A program made the position numbers and the translations under genes. The notes beneath the pieces are model-generated. The model was not told the origin of the DNA. It worked only from the letters and a program-made list of their open reading frames with translations, and did not search any database. From Monomorium pharaonis (taxonomy: Eukaryota > Arthropoda > Insecta > Hymenoptera > Formicidae), in the NCBI RefSeq assembly GCF_013373865.1, contig NC_050470.1:5378373-5442372 (forward strand): a stretch of 64,000 nt of DNA. Reading direction: 5' to 3'. Shown here piece by piece: positions 1 through 12,793 of this stretch (its first letter is position 1; every line of letters starts with the position of its first letter).

Positions 1-3000
1 TAGAATTTTAAAAAATCATTAAAAATATAAAAAAATGTTGCAAATGGAAGAAAAGTTTCGGCTTTTTGTAAAATTATTAAACAATGTTTAATTTTAAATT
101 TCTGAGATTAACTTTGATCTTAGTTTATAATTCGGTCTTGATATTTTTCTAATTCTTTGCACTAAGAAAAGTACTATATTAAGACTATGTTAAATCGAAA
201 TCAAAGCTAATCTATATTAGTAGAAATGGACATTATGTAGAAGTGCTAAGAAATATTAACATATAAAATAAAATAATATTTTGTTATAAAATCGAATATA
301 TAAATGTAGAATATACAATTATAGAAAGTTATTATGCTCAAATTTCAATTAGACGGTATGGTATTAATAATCGAAAGTTGAACGAAAATGGATTCATCTA
401 ACATTTGAAGTAATCTTTAGGAAATGAGCCAAAAATAGATGACGTCGGTATGATTTCTGAGTTGGCACGAGCAAGCAAGACCGTTCGTATTTGTTCTTGA
501 CAATTCCATTTTCCGGGATAATTGCGATCACATCGGAATGCTTCAAAACGCCGAGGCGAGCATGTAGGCGGCGTTTGGTTAGTTACCACCCCGAAAGTTG
601 AAGCTAAACCACGGACAATGTATCTCGCGAAAACTCGTTAAGCCAAAGTCGAAATGCGATCTCCAGCGACGGGTCTTCCCTCGTCTTCACAATATATCAC
701 ATTCTACTTCCGGAATCTGTAATAAGCTCCATCAGAGTATGACACTGATAGCTTGACGCTTTATTGTCCAGACATAAATTTGAAAAGTCGTCATTAATTG
801 TAATAAAAAACACTGTGAATATATACATTATTCATATATATTTAAAATTGATTTCATCATAGTTGTGTTATATATATACTTATATATATTATATATGTAT
901 ATGTATATGTATAATTGCGTATAATTTTATACATAACTTTAATTAATAATATAATAGTTTTTTGGCGCTTTACTAATACTTATTAATACTTAATGCTAAT
1001 ACTTAAATTCTTTGGAAATAATTTCTTAAGTTAATTTTAATTTCGCAATTTGCGATAATTTACATCTTGCGCAATTTGCACAACTTAAAGAACAAATGGA
1101 TCGCTTTTGTGATTTGTGGATGAGAAGTTATCGAGAATTACATGGCAGGCGTTATCGAGAATCGCGAGAAGGGGTACGTCGTCGCGTTTCGCAGGAAGAC
1201 AACGAGGCGGAATCTCCGAGCCTGCAAAGTTGCGATGTAACTACGCGCGTGAGGTACACGATGGAAGTTGTTCGTGACTGTTCGAATGGTCTTTCTAGTT
1301 AAAATGTCGTCACTAAGAGCGACACGCGCAGTTACACACCGGCGAACCTAACGGGGGTTCGCCGGAACAACCCCATCTCTAACCAGAAAGCGACTTAACT
1401 CTGTTGCCGAGGTGTGTCGACCTCGTACGACCAATTTGCGACACTTCGAAATGGAGTCCGCCAAGAAAGAGCCTTGAACTCGTCCAATTTTACGCGACCC
1501 TGCGGAGAAACAAAAGCATGATATCAGGCGAATTGTCCCACCTTTCGGAATAAACGTGATTTGTTCACAATGCCGTTCACTCTGTCATTAATTTCTAGAT
1601 GAAGAAACTTTTGTGTAGCTTTGAAACGAGATTAATATTCAATTATTTTTTGCTTATTATTAAAACAATGCTTCATTCTTATTATCATTGTCATAGACGC
1701 TGAATCCGGTTTACGGTAATTTAATAATAGAGTCAAATCATTTGTTTAAAAAGCAAGCTTTTAAAAGAGATTTCTCATGCAACTATCGAACCTGCAAATT
1801 AAACTTTTACTTCTTCTACGTAGAGTTAATTATTTTATAACATTGTTTAATAACATTAATAATGTATTTTAATTACAAAAATAATTATATTAAAAAATTC
1901 ATGCGACAATATTAAAATAATTAAGTCGATATGTTATATTATACTTATACTTTTATACAAAGACTTTTCTAAACTATTCTATAAACAAGCATTGTTACAT
2001 GTTTATTATTATAATTTATAGAAATTGAAATTGAAACATACAAAAATATATTAATTGTAATCTTCAATATTAGTGATGCAATATCCAGGAGTGGATTTTA
2101 TTATAATCCATCTAAATTCGTCAGTAACCACATTGTTTATGTGTCATTAAGCTGAATCAATTCATGTATACGATTATTTATGAAGATATGGAAAAACATC
2201 AAAGCTACTAAAAATTTTAAAAACCGTATTTATTCACGTTTGAATCAATTCAGAGTTCAATTGACAGTATTCGATAAAAATATTACAAAAAATTCATTTT
2301 ATCTCCCTATACATAACTCTGTAAATTTATAAAATATTAATATTCACGCTTTATGTTTAACATTAATGCGTAACTGAAATTATTATTAATTTATCGTAAA
2401 TGTTATTAATTATTAGTTTATTATACGTTGAAATTGTATATCATACATATATTGATAAATATGACAGGGAACTTATATAAAACATTAAATATTAATTCTC
2501 TCATATTAATCGATTAAAAATATAGCTCTTTATATTAAATGTCAACTCAAGCTCTAATAATTTATAAATTAAATGATTACATTCATTCTAATCATGTTAT
2601 CAATTTATTGATAATATTATTAATTTGTAAATATATTAAAAATAGAAAATAAATTTAATTTTTAATTTTATGTAGAAACGCTTTAGTCGTTTTTTACATA
2701 AAAATTGCCTAACTGAAACGTCTTTAACAATCTTTTTTGATTAATTTTATTGAAGGTACTTAATTACGTTTAAATACGTTTTTGATCTTTTTAATGATGT
2801 ATCTTAATTAAGCAAGTAACTGTGTTAAAAAATTCGTATAACGGTATTAAAAATAATTAGCTCATTGCAAGAGAACCAAAGATTAATTTACGAGTTCGGT
2901 GGTCTTGCTTTTTTTTAACGTCTGTGTCTTTCGAAGTCGTGCCTTTGAATAGCCTATTAGTTTGGCTCAATTAAATCGCCGTAAACGGATTCAGCATCTG

Positions 3001-3892
3001 CGACAATAGAACCCGAGATGCTTCGTCCGATCAAGCGTGCGGCTCTCTTTTGTGGATAGATTGCTGTTCCCATCTAAAAATACTTCTTCTTATAGTCCTT
3101 TATACTCTTTATCCCGGTTCCCGGAAAGTTTTCTGAAGAGTTACTTTCCCTTCCACCACGTTCGCGCGTTTAATCCCCGTTTCGATCCGAATGAAGCTTC
3201 GTCATTTTCGAGAAAAAGAATAAAACGAAATCGAACAAATGCCTTTTGAAAAAACAATCAAAATTGGAGAGCGGGGGTTTGTGGCTTAGATTAATTTGAG
3301 TTTAAACAAGTTTTTATTGTAATTATTACGTGATACAATATATGTACGTTTATATCGGTTTTAATTTTTATTTATAACCTGACAGAAGAGTATGTATATC
3401 TTGATAAATAAATTTAACCAGAGAAATTATTTAAACTATATCATTAAGTATAGACAATGAATATGAAATATTTGTGCCAATATACAAAATTTGACATATG
3501 TTAATTTTAATTTTTTGTAAGAAATCTTTATCTAGAAAAAATTAACAAAGATAATTCTTTGTTTTCTTGTTTTTTTTTTTGTTTTAATCGTTTTTAGATG
3601 TATAATAAATTCATTTATATATAATTTCAATTAAAGGATACCAACTTTGTAAATACGCAATACGGTGACTCGGTCTGCTCATATCGTAGTTTCTATATAA
3701 TTTGCATAGCTTATCATGCGCACTGCGAGTACAGCGATATGAATGTCCTTTCCCCCGGCTTGTCCCTTTAATCCTTGAAGTTGCACTCCGAAGTTCTGCC
3801 ATAATGTTGGAATAGCCAAATAAGTTCTTTGATAAATGTACAAGTAGAATGTTGTCGTGCGTGGATAATATTGAAATCTAAACCCAGCTATA
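1..3892. other. Non-coding stretch
   Basis: AT-rich DNA with GC-richer islands near 520-710, 1090-1560, 2970-3250 and 3640-3800. The islands hold only short ORFs without domains or good splice sites. The 68-codon ORF at 1096 (Arg/Glu-rich) and the one at 3037 have no supporting context. Nothing else was recognised. Confidence 0.6.
1339..1364. repeat. Short GC-rich hairpin
   Basis: CCGGCGAAC and GTTCGCCGG form a 9-bp perfect stem around an 8-base loop, within the GC-rich island 1090-1560. Confidence 0.8.
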
Positions 3893-4501
3893 CACGTTCA
3901 AGCAAACTTGTCAAGTATGTATGCGCAAGCACGTTTATGCAAGTTTATTGGAGCACGTAGATGACAAAATAGCATAGCTATTTTGACTTACACAAAACTA
4001 GAGCAGATATGAAAAATTATTTAATGCATAAAACTGGCTTGCTTAAATAAATCGAAGTGTGTGGCAGATTCAATACGGATCAAAAATTGGCGTCGCAAAT
4101 AAAAGTAATTATTTTAAAACACAAAAAATACTTATTAATTGCTCCTTCTATATCCCTAATTGCTGAACTTAATTAATTAATATTAAGAATGATATTATAC
4201 ACGAAAAGAGTAAAATAAATTTTACTTAGCGTAATGTTCCATTTATACTTATTTTCTTTGAAATGTTTTTATATAATTTTTTTATCGCTTTTTTTTATAT
4301 CCACATTGTTAGATTTTTGTTAAAGTTAAAGAGTAATTTAGTGTATATTTTACTTAATTACTTTTAAACTGTACATGTACACACACGTGCTTATTGGAAG
4401 CATTTTATCGGAATGCGGACAAAACTGACATATATTGCAAATACAATACGCACATTCCGGTTAACTTGCATAAATATACTTGACAATTTTATTTAAACGT
4501 G
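3893..4501. mobile_element. Non-autonomous DNA transposon (MITE-like), imperfect TIRs of about 30-45 bp
   Basis: Seen: the left end starts CACGTTCAAGCAAACTTGTC and the reverse complement of the right end starts CACGTTTAAATAAAATTGTC. Both continue with AAGTAT and the similarity fades over about 45 bp. Both ends are flanked by TATA (3889-3892 and 4502-4505), so the target duplication is TA or TATA, as for Tc1/mariner-like insertions. The 609-bp interior is AT-rich and has no transposase ORF. The superfamily assignment is inference from the TA target only. Confidence 0.6.
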
Positions 4502-4505
4502 TATA

Positions 4506-6318
4506 GTCACTTTAATACGATAAATACAATATTAATACAATACGGACGTATTGAGAAACACGAACTGAATGTGTTAATCTTTTAATTTAGTTATCTGATA
4601 TAGCTGTTTGAATTTTAATATAAAGCATTGATTCAAAGAACGCGCGAGGAAAACTTTGATGTATATTATATATCCGTACAATTATTATCTTTGGATGATG
4701 ACATCTTTTATCTTCTGTCGTGTCTTGTTTCATTCGATCGTTAATCATGGATGTCTTGTCACGCGCGCGAACACGGGTGCGTTCGTCAAAGCTGCTTCCT
4801 TTTCGCGCGTGTATGAGCGTTGGATGACCTTAATTAAGCCCACGACGAAGAACGTTGGCACGAAATAAACCGCTTTGTACGTGAGACGGAAGCACAAGTC
4901 GCTTCTGTAAACGTCACGGCACCCGTTGCAAGCGGCTTTATAATTGCAACGCTAAATACGCTCAGTTAGGGGATAATGCCGTGCCCATTAAATATTTACG
5001 ACGTATATTTTATTTGAGAATGAAAATCCACCATACTTAGCAGGTGAGATCACAGATTGACGTTTGATGAATGTTATTTTTCGCGTTTGTTAGTTTTACG
5101 AACATACTACGAAAACATTCTACGTTACTATAATATTTTGGGAATTCTTTCTCAGCTAGAAATGTGTTCTTTTAAACTCAATCGATGTCATTTATGTTAT
5201 TACATATAATACGAGAAAAGATGATTGACTATTTGAAGAAGGTATCTCTTTTCAGAACTTATATCGATTACGTAATAAAAAATTGATACGAGATCTCTAG
5301 CTTTTGTTTTACCGAGATCGAATTTAATTATAAAACAATTGTTGGAAATAATGACAAGCTTTAGAAATAATCTTAGAAAAGAATACTTAGAAATAACAAT
5401 GTGATTTGAATTTTTAGACTTAATTATAGAACGTAATATCATGTAATATGTAATAACATCAATCATAAATATCAAATTATTCAAAATTTATCACTTTTTA
5501 AATTTTACATTAAAAATAAAAGAATTGTGAAACATAATTTTTTTTCTATTGTTAATAATAATCAATATATGATTAATAAAAAATAATATTGTGCTGGTTT
5601 TTTAATTTATTTATTAAAATAATAATTATTTTTTTATTTTTTATTTATTAAGATTGTAATTTTTTTCAGTCATAAAAGATTGGTTAGAAAGAAAGAAAGA
5701 AAGATAATATGTAATATGATATTTTAAATGTTTATTATATTAAGATTCTAAATATAATTTTTATTTAATCAATCTAGATTTCCAATTTTATGAGCCACTC
5801 ATGAGAATGAATAGTTATTTTTATTTACTGGCTAATTATGGTTAATTATGTGTTTAATGTGAAAGTGATATGCAGCTACCAATGTCGATGAAACTCGGAA
5901 GCTCTCCATAATGAAATTACTACCGAAACTAATAAATCCTCCTAAAATTTTAAGCGGATCATTGAAACTGCGTCGGTGAAGTTTTCCTAATTACTACGTC
6001 GTAATTAACATCATGCAAATCTGCTCGGCATGCCGATATGAATCTTTTTATATTCTCTATACTTATCATCGAATCTTATTTTTTAAGTATTGATACAAAA
6101 GATTAACAAAAAACAAAAGATTAGTATATATTTTAAATTTTACAGTGATATGAACTGTATTACATATTATGTCTGTCACAATTTTTGTAGACAATAGTAA
6201 TGCATTCATTTTTTTAAATTCTGTCTTTATTTCTTTTATTTTAATAAAAGCAAAAATGTAGCATAATAACATATTAATTGTGAAAATAAAATTGTGATAT
6301 TGTGAATTGTGATACGTG
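4506..6318. other. Non-coding stretch
   Basis: A GC-richer island at about 4640-4960 is followed by AT-rich DNA. CAG|GTGAGA at 5041-5049 resembles a fused splice site but lacks a pyrimidine tract. No gene seen. Confidence 0.6.
5686..5703. repeat. Short (GAAA)n tract
   Basis: About four GAAA units in AT-rich DNA. Confidence 0.9.
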
Positions 6319-7177
6319 CCCAGATAGCAAATCGTGGAGAAATGGCAGTTCTACGTTCACTTTATTGAAGAACAACATAATTGATCAATTTTTAATCAAA
6401 TATGACCGTAAGAAAAGTGAAACATTATACTAATTCTTAGATATTGATTAATAAATAGGATGTAAAATCTGAATTATCAATGATCAATTATTGATCCTAT
6501 AAGCGGACATATTTCAAACAATTATTGCTTTAAAACATAAAGTCACTTTTTTCTCAAATATTGTACTCGTTAAATGGTCATTTCTAGATCATTTCTAAAT
6601 CAATTATAAATTTTTTTATTTAAAAGCTGTTTCTCCACACAAGTGTCGACACAAATCATGTAAATGGAAAGCACCCCTTGAAACGCATTCAATTGAAGTG
6701 TCTCCACGTGACAAGAAATAATAGCATGAAAAAGTGTATGTTCGTGTAAAGAGAATAGTACACATAAAATTACATTATTATTTGTAGTGTGAAAAAAATT
6801 CAACGTCTTATTAATAAATTTGATTAAAAAAGCGTATAATTATTTTTTTGCAAAACGCCTTAAAAATTTAATTTAATTATAGAAGCATACATATATATTA
6901 TGTTTCTCCATTTAAATATTCTGTAATTAATACAGAATTGACATTTGAATATTGGATTACAAGCCATTATGGAGTTACAATTGATTTTAAGATTTTAGGT
7001 TAAAAATATTTAATTTGATTAGTGTGAAATTGGGCAATAATTGATAATTTTATATTCAGCTTGTGATTGATCTAAAATTGCTTCATTTTGTGGATATACT
7101 TAGACCAATAATTTACCAATATTCTTAATAGCGTTTATCAATTCTGCAGGAATTTTGGAGATATTTTGCTATCTGGG
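6319..7177. mobile_element. Non-autonomous DNA transposon with 13-bp perfect TIRs (CCCAGATAGCAAA)
   Basis: Seen: CCCAGATAGCAAA at 6319-6331 and its exact inverse TTTGCTATCTGGG at 7165-7177 bound an 859-bp AT-rich segment without a convincing ORF. The flanking 8-mers GATACGTG and TATATGTA agree at five of eight places, so an old 8-bp duplication is possible but not clear. Known: 8-bp duplications occur with hAT- and P-like elements. I do not recognise the family. A chance 13-bp inverted match at this spacing is unlikely but not excluded. Confidence 0.5.
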
Positions 7178-10100
7178 TATATGTAAGAGGTAAATATTAA
7201 TCAATTGATTATTTACTTATTTATTAAAGATCTATTTTATATTTTATAGTTTTATATTCTATTGATGATATTATAATAATCAGTCTTTTTAATGATCAGT
7301 TTTAATAACCACTTTTATTGTTTTTAATAGAAACGTGGAAAATTTCATCACAGAACGTTAAATTTAAAGAGTGCAATCTGCATCTTAAAATCTAGATAAA
7401 CTTTGCATTTTAATACAATTCTATCGTGCAAGAAAATCAACTGAATTCTAATGCTAACTAATATATTTATAGTATGTTGTATATAGTATATAACTAAATA
7501 GTATATGTAAGTAGTGTTTAGTGTTAATGCAAAATAATTTCTAGAAACAGTTTATTTATTATTACATATTAACGTCAATTATTTAACAAATTATTTTATT
7601 GAATATAAATTTATTTAAGCTGTAATTGCAAAACACAACCAGCATAAAACAAATCTTGGAATTTAGGTTTTATTAATATTTTGGAAAAAAATATTTTTAT
7701 CGAACTAAAATAATAAATAGGTTTTCTACATTAATTTATATATATTTTTTTGCGTTATTAGTTATATCGATATAGTTTTATTTAAAAAAAAAACACATAC
7801 ATTTAATTTTAAAAATATTTTCTTTAAAAATACCGTGGATTATTGTTACGATAAAACGATGTTATATTTCATAAATGAATATGCTATCGTTGTGGTTACA
7901 TGTTCGAAGCTCATATCTAACCGCTGGTCGTTGAAAGCTCATTCAATTAGGCAAATCAATTAGGTGAGTGAGGAACGAGATATCTGCATATGGATGGAAA
8001 TGTTTCGTCGCCCGATGTATCGATAACATATTGCACGTATATTCTCTTTAATCACAGATCTGCGATTTCTACTTATTAAATGAATACTAATTAATCAATT
8101 GTGAATAATCCTTTTTCAGTTGAAATCATATCATGACAATTCGAGTTAGATTAGCATTACTTTGGAATACTGTAACACAAAAATGAGGATGAAACACGCA
8201 AGTAATATTAATTAAAACGTTGGACAAATTTATACTTTAATTACTTAATTATTTCTACATTATTCAGATCTAAAATTATTTTAAAAAGAGTTACTTTGAT
8301 GAGCAAAAATTATCAATAATTTTTAAAACAAATTTTTAGCACTATGGAAAATCGAATAATAGTTCAAATTTATCGAGATCTCATATTACATTTGTTTAAA
8401 ATTTTTTTATTTTATATTTTTTTATATGATAATCGATGCGTATATGCGATAAACAAAATCAATCGATTCAGATGTTGTGAATAAAATTATAAAGCTGCTG
8501 GTTTCGTGATTTGACTATATTTCGGTTTGCAACGTTTAATTTTGCAACGATGAAAAGTGCCAGTAAACGACAAAACGATGATGACAGGTATTTCGGGCGA
8601 GAAATTGATTTTGCAACAAGTGAAAGCTTTTCTCGCTACTGGCCAGTAGCGCGGTTCACTCGGAATTATACCTCTTCGATGAGGGAGTCACGCCGTCCGC
8701 GGTTCAACGGACCGCTCGACTCCATGCATCAATTTCCTGCGGACCTCCATTTTTTTTCGCCACTCGCTTTTATTTTATTATTGACGTCGCCGACGATCCG
8801 TCACTGTCGCCGGCCCCGAAGAGCGCGACGATCGCGCGAAAAATAATGCGCGCCGACAGCTTTGCCCTTTTCCTCGTTATCGATGCGAAATTCCATGAAC
8901 TATGAAAAATCCCCATTTTATCTAAATCCGTATTAGTGCAGAAACTTACTGGTTAAAAATGTTTTGTACTTCTTTTAAAAACAGTGCATTATTCATCGCA
9001 AAATTAATTTGTATTTATTAGGTAGCGTTATTTTTATGCACATTGCTTCTCATCTCGTGGGTGTAACATAATGTATATGAGTAGTCGTGAAGTATGAAAA
9101 ATTACGAGAGCGTTATTTTTCTTATTTTGTTTGTGATTATGTTGTCGTTAAGTTACGCGTAGGATGCAATATCATCTATCCCTATTATAAATATACATCG
9201 CGTAGTCCGATATACCTATCCTGCAACCATATTTACATCTATCAGTTAATTGTCAATAGAGTGGATATTAATGGTTCTCTACCACACTGACCATATTGAT
9301 TTAGCTTCAGATAGCTTATTTATGCAATGAATAAATTAGATGTTTTGTGTGGAACAAATTAATTGTATATCTCCCTTTGAAAATTTCTTTGGATAATTTA
9401 CACTTTGTGACTAAAAACTATTGTCATATAATTTAAATTTTTTAAATTTCAATTTTGTTCACGATGTGATGCTACTGATAAAGAATAAGTGGAAAGTTCT
9501 TTAATCGTGCCAAATTGTTTAGTAATTCAAATAAGGTGTAAAGAAAGAAATATTTTGCTGTAATTTTAAGAGGGTTAACAGGTCGCAGAAAACATAAATG
9601 CGTTTTTACAAAAATTGTAATCGACTGACGCGGGATAACATTAGTCATCCCTTATAATTATGATAGGTCACGGAAAGCCTAGAACTCAAAAAGAGGGAAA
9701 CGTGCCGGCGCTTCGAATCGGCATGAAATTTATGCACAAACTTTCGCGGCGTCCGCGCCGCTATAAATCGTCGGTGTCGAGATGCCATCGACGGAAGGGA
9801 GGATCGAAAATTTCCCGGAAAAATGGCGTAAACTTTCGAGAGGCTCTTTATCGTGACTTCGTTCTCATTACTATTTAAAGAAAAATTTGCGTTATCATTA
9901 ATATTTCTTTGTTGAAACAACATTAGACCAAAGCAATGCATGTATTAGTCATCTAACAACATATCATAGGATTTATTAAATAAGATGCTAAAGAAAAAAA
10001 TATTTCAATTATTATTTATTTTCTTAAAAATTTTAAAATGTTTTATTAGCTGTTTAAATATAATATTTGAAGAAATAATTTTTTAATTTAACGGTGTTAA

Positions 10101-10770
10101 TTCTAAACAATGATAATTTTTTGTGTAGAATATAAGGATTAGGAGCTTTAACTTTTGCATGTTTGTAATCATTTTTTAATTATAGTAATATAAGTTTATG
10201 TAAATTTCCCCTTGTTGTCCAATGAAAATTGAGGGAGTAACTAGGCGAATTATTAGACAGGATGGAGGAAAGTAAAGGTTGATCTCCGTACCGCTGATGG
10301 AGCCAGTTCCAATTTTCTGGTTGCCTGATCCGGCCTATATATAATCAGATTGTCGTTGATATATCATCCTCACATTATAATTATTCAAAAGTTTACCGAT
10401 CATCGATCGGCGCGAAACAGGTCGCCGAAATATTTGATTTGCAAGGAAGGTAAAGCAGAACGAAGAGAGCTTACATTTCTAAAGTAAAATAATCCGTTAA
10501 TTAATTTTTTCTCTTTCTAACATATATATTCGACTAGCTTTTAATTACGTATTTCATCAAAAATGAATTGATTAGGCATAACGGAATTCTGAATATTTGA
10601 TTAAAATTGATGAATAGACTTGTGTCCTGCAGATTTATATTAATTTACTTAATCTATTTAATTATAAAATAGAAAAGAATATAATTTAATTTATGTTCTA
10701 TTTTGTTTAAGAAAGTTATTTGAAAAAGTATTGAGTATTTTTGTAATAATTAATAAAATCAATATTTATT
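7178..10770. other. Non-coding stretch
   Basis: Mostly AT-rich. GC-rich islands lie at about 8640-8870 and 9660-9860, each with overlapping ORFs on one or both strands (for example 111 codons at 8511, without an ATG start, and 98 codons minus at 9645). None shows a domain, and the splice sites are poor. An isolated TTAG|GTGAGT occurs at 7962, but all upstream frames close quickly. Confidence 0.6.
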
Positions 10771-10910
10771 GGCCTGTATGCAGAACGCGCTTGTAAAGTT
10801 GTCAGTGCGCTTTTTTTATTATTCTATCTTTTTTGTTCATTAGACGACAAGGAAAAAATGACCAAAAAAAAACGCTAATGTCTTTAGAAGCGCGTTCTGA
10901 ATACAGGGCC
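10771..10910. mobile_element. 140-bp foldback element (small MITE)
   Basis: Seen: the left arm reads GGCCTGTATGCAGAACGCGC and the reverse complement of the right end reads GGCCCTGTATTCAGAACGCG. The similarity continues through CTTnTAAAG and T-rich runs, so nearly the whole 140 bp folds back on itself with a short loop. No clear target duplication is visible in the flanks. The GC-rich ends stand out from the AT-rich surroundings, which fits an inserted mobile element. Family unknown. Confidence 0.6.
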
Positions 10911-12705
10911 ATAGAGTTTACTAGCTTATAATTGTGTTATATTTCATATATATTCAATATAAAAAATTTAAATTTGACTCCGTAACGCTTTAATTCCTAT
11001 TACCTAACTAGAGAAGGAGCTTTAACATGCTAGTGATAGTTGTCGATCGAATAGAGATCTTCCGGGTTTTCTAGATGATTTTTCATGCCAGCCGAATACG
11101 AACGACAATTTTTCAGGCCACTATAAAACTGAAATTTCTCACGCCTTCCATCTACAACTTTGGCCGATCCGGGACGATCAACGCCGATATTCGCATCTCT
11201 TTTCACGTCAGCTTCGCTTTACATCCTTAGCATCCCTTAAACTTTCCGACATTTTTCCGGTGAGAGGAATGAATCCACTCAGATGACGATGATGTAGAAC
11301 GAATCGGCCGGTTGCCAAGGATTCCATTAAGTATGAGCAGCATAGAGCAAAAATAGAGAAGAATAGAACGATGAATTTTGTTGAATTAAAATGTACTGCA
11401 AAAATACTTTTATAGGATAGAATTGATAAATTCGACAATTTTTATTATATCAAAGAAATGTGTAGAAAATATATCTTGTCTTTTATTTCCCCATTTGATA
11501 CATCGATTTTCAGACTTCCTGACAATATCGATTTAATTATAAGAAAGAAAGTTTATATTTTCTTCTTTTTAAGAAGCTTGCAACTATTTTTTATGTATCT
11601 GATCACATAATTAGACACATAAATAACATTGTCTTAATATATAAATCTAAGAAGATACAAATATATTTTTCTTAATATACAAATTAATATCTTGAGGGGA
11701 AATAATTTTTTATAAGCTGTTGTAAGTAAAGGAAAGCAATTATTAAAGCTAATGGATATACTACCTATTTCTTATTGATAATATAACGGATATTTCCGTA
11801 TCATGCTACTGATACGTATTCAGCAGGAATCGCTAGTTAAACAGCTTATCGAAAACAGTGGATCGAGGACAATCTTTTTCAAGCGCTCATACCGCGTTGA
11901 AAGTGGCTTGGTAGCAATTAGGATACCGTGCACGCGTCCCATGCGACACTAATTGCGCTTAAGTAATCTAATGGCGATACGTGATAATTTGCATACGTGT
12001 AATGCCTGCGTCGATCCGCGGACGGTGCGCATTTAGTATCAGCGGCCGCGCAATCGAACCGCGCATTTATGACGCTTTTATCTCACGGCAACTTCACGAA
12101 TGCATGCCTACACGACACGTATAACGCGCGTGTAGCGTGTCTAAAAAATATATAGAATGTGTCCAGCCGACCGTCTCTCATTAGATTTTTTGTTTGCTTC
12201 TTTTTTATGGTACATGTTTAATGGTGGGCTGTTATTTCTCACGTCTTAATAACGTCTCATATATTACATGTTTTAATAATTGAGATTCGAAATATGATTG
12301 TGATAAGAGAGTTCGACTGAAATAATGTAAGAAAATTGAGATGATATTATATTTATCTACAAGTTTGTAATACACAATTTAACTTGATTTTTGATAATGA
12401 AAGAATTAAATATTAAATCTAGTTATCTTAAACCGCAAAAAGATTATTTAATAAGAAAGTTTACATTCTGAAATTGTTTTATAAAAATTTTAATGTGTTA
12501 CTTTTTTGTGAGTTAATATATATCAAATTAATAATCAAATCGTACATATTGCATTTACAATAACTAACAATTTATTCATTATCCCTCATACAATAATGAT
12601 GCTTTGTTCTTATCTCTGCGCAGAATAACAACTGAATTTCATAAATATTTCTGCTAAAGTAGATTATTTTTAAAAATATAATATAAATAGAGCTTAATTT
12701 TTTTG
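10911..12705. other. Non-coding stretch leading to the recursive splice site
   Basis: An island at about 11040-11400 and a CpG-rich one at 11880-12130 (with GATAATTTGCAT) lie in AT-rich DNA. No exon was found. Confidence 0.6.
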
Positions 12706-12740
12706 TACTAACATATGTTCTTTCTTTTTTTCAGGTAAGT
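12706..12740 (+). promoter_or_regulatory. Recursive splice site (ratchet point) with fused CAG|GTAAGT
   Basis: Seen: TACTAAC at 12706-12712 matches the ideal branch-point sequence. Its branch A is 23 nt before the end of the AG. The stretch between is a pyrimidine tract (TTCTTTCTTTTTTTC). The AG at 12733-12734 is followed directly by GTAAGT at 12735-12740, a consensus 5' splice site. Known: in Drosophila and other animals a 3' splice site fused to a 5' splice site marks recursive splicing, in which a very long intron is removed in steps and no exon sequence is added. Inference: it lies on the same strand as the GDNF-receptor exon 37 kb downstream, so it probably subdivides an intron of that gene. 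It could instead be the acceptor of a short exon that happens to begin with GTAAGT. Confidence 0.7.
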
Positions 12741-12793
12741 TTTGCTGAGGTCTTATTACAGTCCATAACCGAAAATTTAATGGTCAGTCGTAG
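12735..12793 (+). other. Possible RS-exon or short cassette exon directly after the ratchet point
   Basis: Seen: after the CAG at 12734 the sequence is open only in phase 0, reading VSFAEVLLQSITENLMVSRR. A donor-like GTACGT starts at 12794, and an in-frame TAG follows soon after if that donor is not used. The segment is 59 nt, so inclusion would leave phase 2. That does not match the phase-1 acceptor at 49892 or the phase-0 entry of the candidate at 42551, so inclusion would shift the frame. Known: recursive sites can be defined through a following exon whose own donor competes with the regenerated one. Inference: this is either a normally skipped RS-exon or chance. No homology is recognised. 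Confidence 0.25.

Noticed and set aside
5041..5049. CAG|GTGAGA as another ratchet point
   Set aside because: The donor half is good, but the sequence before it (CCACCATACTTAG) is not a pyrimidine tract and no branch point is visible.
7950..7970. TTAG|GTGAGT as an exon end
   Set aside because: All three upstream frames close within a few dozen bases and no acceptor pairs with it.
8511..8846. 111-codon + strand ORF
   Set aside because: It starts at TTG rather than ATG, has no domain, and is Arg-rich because of the GC-rich island.
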